From NCBI GenBank assembly GCA_017622055.1, contig JAGARY010000323.1:1-5459 (forward strand): 5,459 bases of DNA, written 5' to 3'. The translations under genes were made by a program, and so were the position numbers. Each line of letters begins with the position of its first letter. Positions within the stretch are counted from its first letter, which is position 1. The notes beneath the pieces are model-generated. The model worked only from the letters and a program-made list of their open reading frames with translations, ran no database searches and had not been told where the DNA came from. Source of the DNA: Treponema sp. (lineage in GTDB: Bacteria; Spirochaetota; Spirochaetia; Treponematales; Treponemataceae). This document shows, piece by piece, positions 5,010 through 5,459 of the stretch.

Positions 5010-5459
5010 ATGCGTATAGAAACAAAAGTGCTTCATTCTGGATACAAGCCAGAAAATGGTGGACCAAGTCAGGTTCCAATTGTTCAAAGTACAACATATC
5101 GTTTTGATTCTTGTGATCATGTTGCTGAACTTTTTGATAAGCCTACAGAATTTATGTATTCTAGGTTTGCAAATCCAACTTGTGATGTTGTTGAAAAGAA
5201 AATTGCAGATTTAGAGGGAGGAGTAGGTGCTATGTGCACCTCATCTGGTCAAGCTGCATCACTGCTTTCTATTTTAAATCTTTGTTCTGCAGGCGACAGT
5301 TTTATTGCTTCTTCTTCAATTTATGGTGGAACTATTAATCTTTTTGGTTTTACTTTGAAAAAACTTGGAATTGAATGTATTTGGGTTGATGTTAATGCTT
5401 CTGATGATGAAATTAAGGCTGCATTTAAACCAAATACTAAAGCGGTTTTTGGTGAAACT
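5010..5459 (+). CDS. metY: O-acetylhomoserine sulfhydrylase, PLP-dependent Cys/Met metabolism enzyme (5' part)
   Basis: 150 codons, open at the right edge; the family is about 420-430 residues. It opens with METKVLHSG-type sequence (MRIETKVLHSGYKPENG), then QVPIVQSTTYRFDSCDHVAE. The diagnostic region follows: YSRFANPTCDVVEKKIADLE (Tyr-x-Arg, phosphate contacts from the neighbouring subunit) and CTSSGQAASLLSILNL (Ser-Gly-Gln at the cofactor phosphate). It continues into SSIYGGTINLF, where the aromatic residue stacks on PLP in this fold. The PLP-binding lysine lies past the edge. The enzyme makes homocysteine from O-acetylhomoserine and sulfide in the cytoplasm; some members use cysteine-forming substrates. 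The start is supported by TGAGG (4998-5002), 7 nt upstream. The ADLEGG/TSSGQAA pattern favours MetY over cystathionine gamma-synthase. It is unrelated to the peptide locus on its left. Confidence 0.92.
   Translation, partial: MRIETKVLHSGYKPENGGPSQVPIVQSTTYRFDSCDHVAELFDKPTEFMYSRFANPTCDVVEKKIADLEGGVGAMCTSSGQAASLLSILNLCSAGDSFIASSSIYGGTINLFGFTLKKLGIECIWVDVNASDDEIKAAFKPNTKAVFGET

Noticed and set aside
4834..5019. Plus-strand ORF of 61 codons across the structured element
   Set aside because: It has no SD, runs through the inverted repeats and the T/A hairpin, and overlaps the well-supported metY start.

Overview
The window is AT-rich DNA with strong purine Shine-Dalgarno (SD) sites, relaxed lipoprotein signals and the tail of an Rpn-type PD-(D/E)XK nuclease/transposase. 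Together these suggest a spirochaete, most likely a Treponema. That host call rests on composition and gene style only and is tentative.

Positions 1-3313 hold a tightly packed minus-strand gene string. In transcription order it encodes: a two-lobed retropepsin-like aspartic protease lipoprotein (3313-2342); a 78-residue ORF resembling only the C-terminal tail of such a protease (2320-2084); a secreted, probably outer-membrane beta-barrel protein (2091-1456); a peptide with a double-glycine leader (1416-1165); a second two-lobed aspartic protease lipoprotein (1106-240); and a second double-glycine peptide, frame-broken and cut by the left edge (219-1). The two peptides share a leader (SGFSV..ADEL...NGG) that fits the bacteriocin/ComC-type consensus recognised by C39 peptidase ABC exporters. 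Their cores are unrelated: one is Gly/Ala-rich and bacteriocin-like, the other polar and acidic. No exporter is visible; it would have to lie outside the window.

Positions 3314-3529 are a divergent intergenic region with a perfect 17-bp hairpin. To its right, 3530-4321 encodes on the plus strand a six-helix membrane protein with a C-terminal LuxR/GerE-like helix-turn-helix, interrupted by an in-frame TGA in the sixth helix. Its position makes it a candidate regulator of the peptide/protease string, now possibly dead.

Positions 4322-5009 look like mobile-element debris: the C-terminal half of an Rpn-family nuclease/transposase, then a GC-richer non-coding element that can fold into a three-way junction and ends in a T-tract hairpin. 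At 5010 a normal housekeeping gene begins: metY-type O-acetylhomoserine sulfhydrylase, running off the right edge.

My reading is that the minus-strand string is a peptide secretion or processing locus in which surface aspartic proteases are paired with double-glycine peptides. The linkage and the shared leader are visible in the sequence; the functional coupling is inference. Several members are eroded (broken peptide, protease tail, interrupted regulator), so the locus may be decaying or in rapid turnover.
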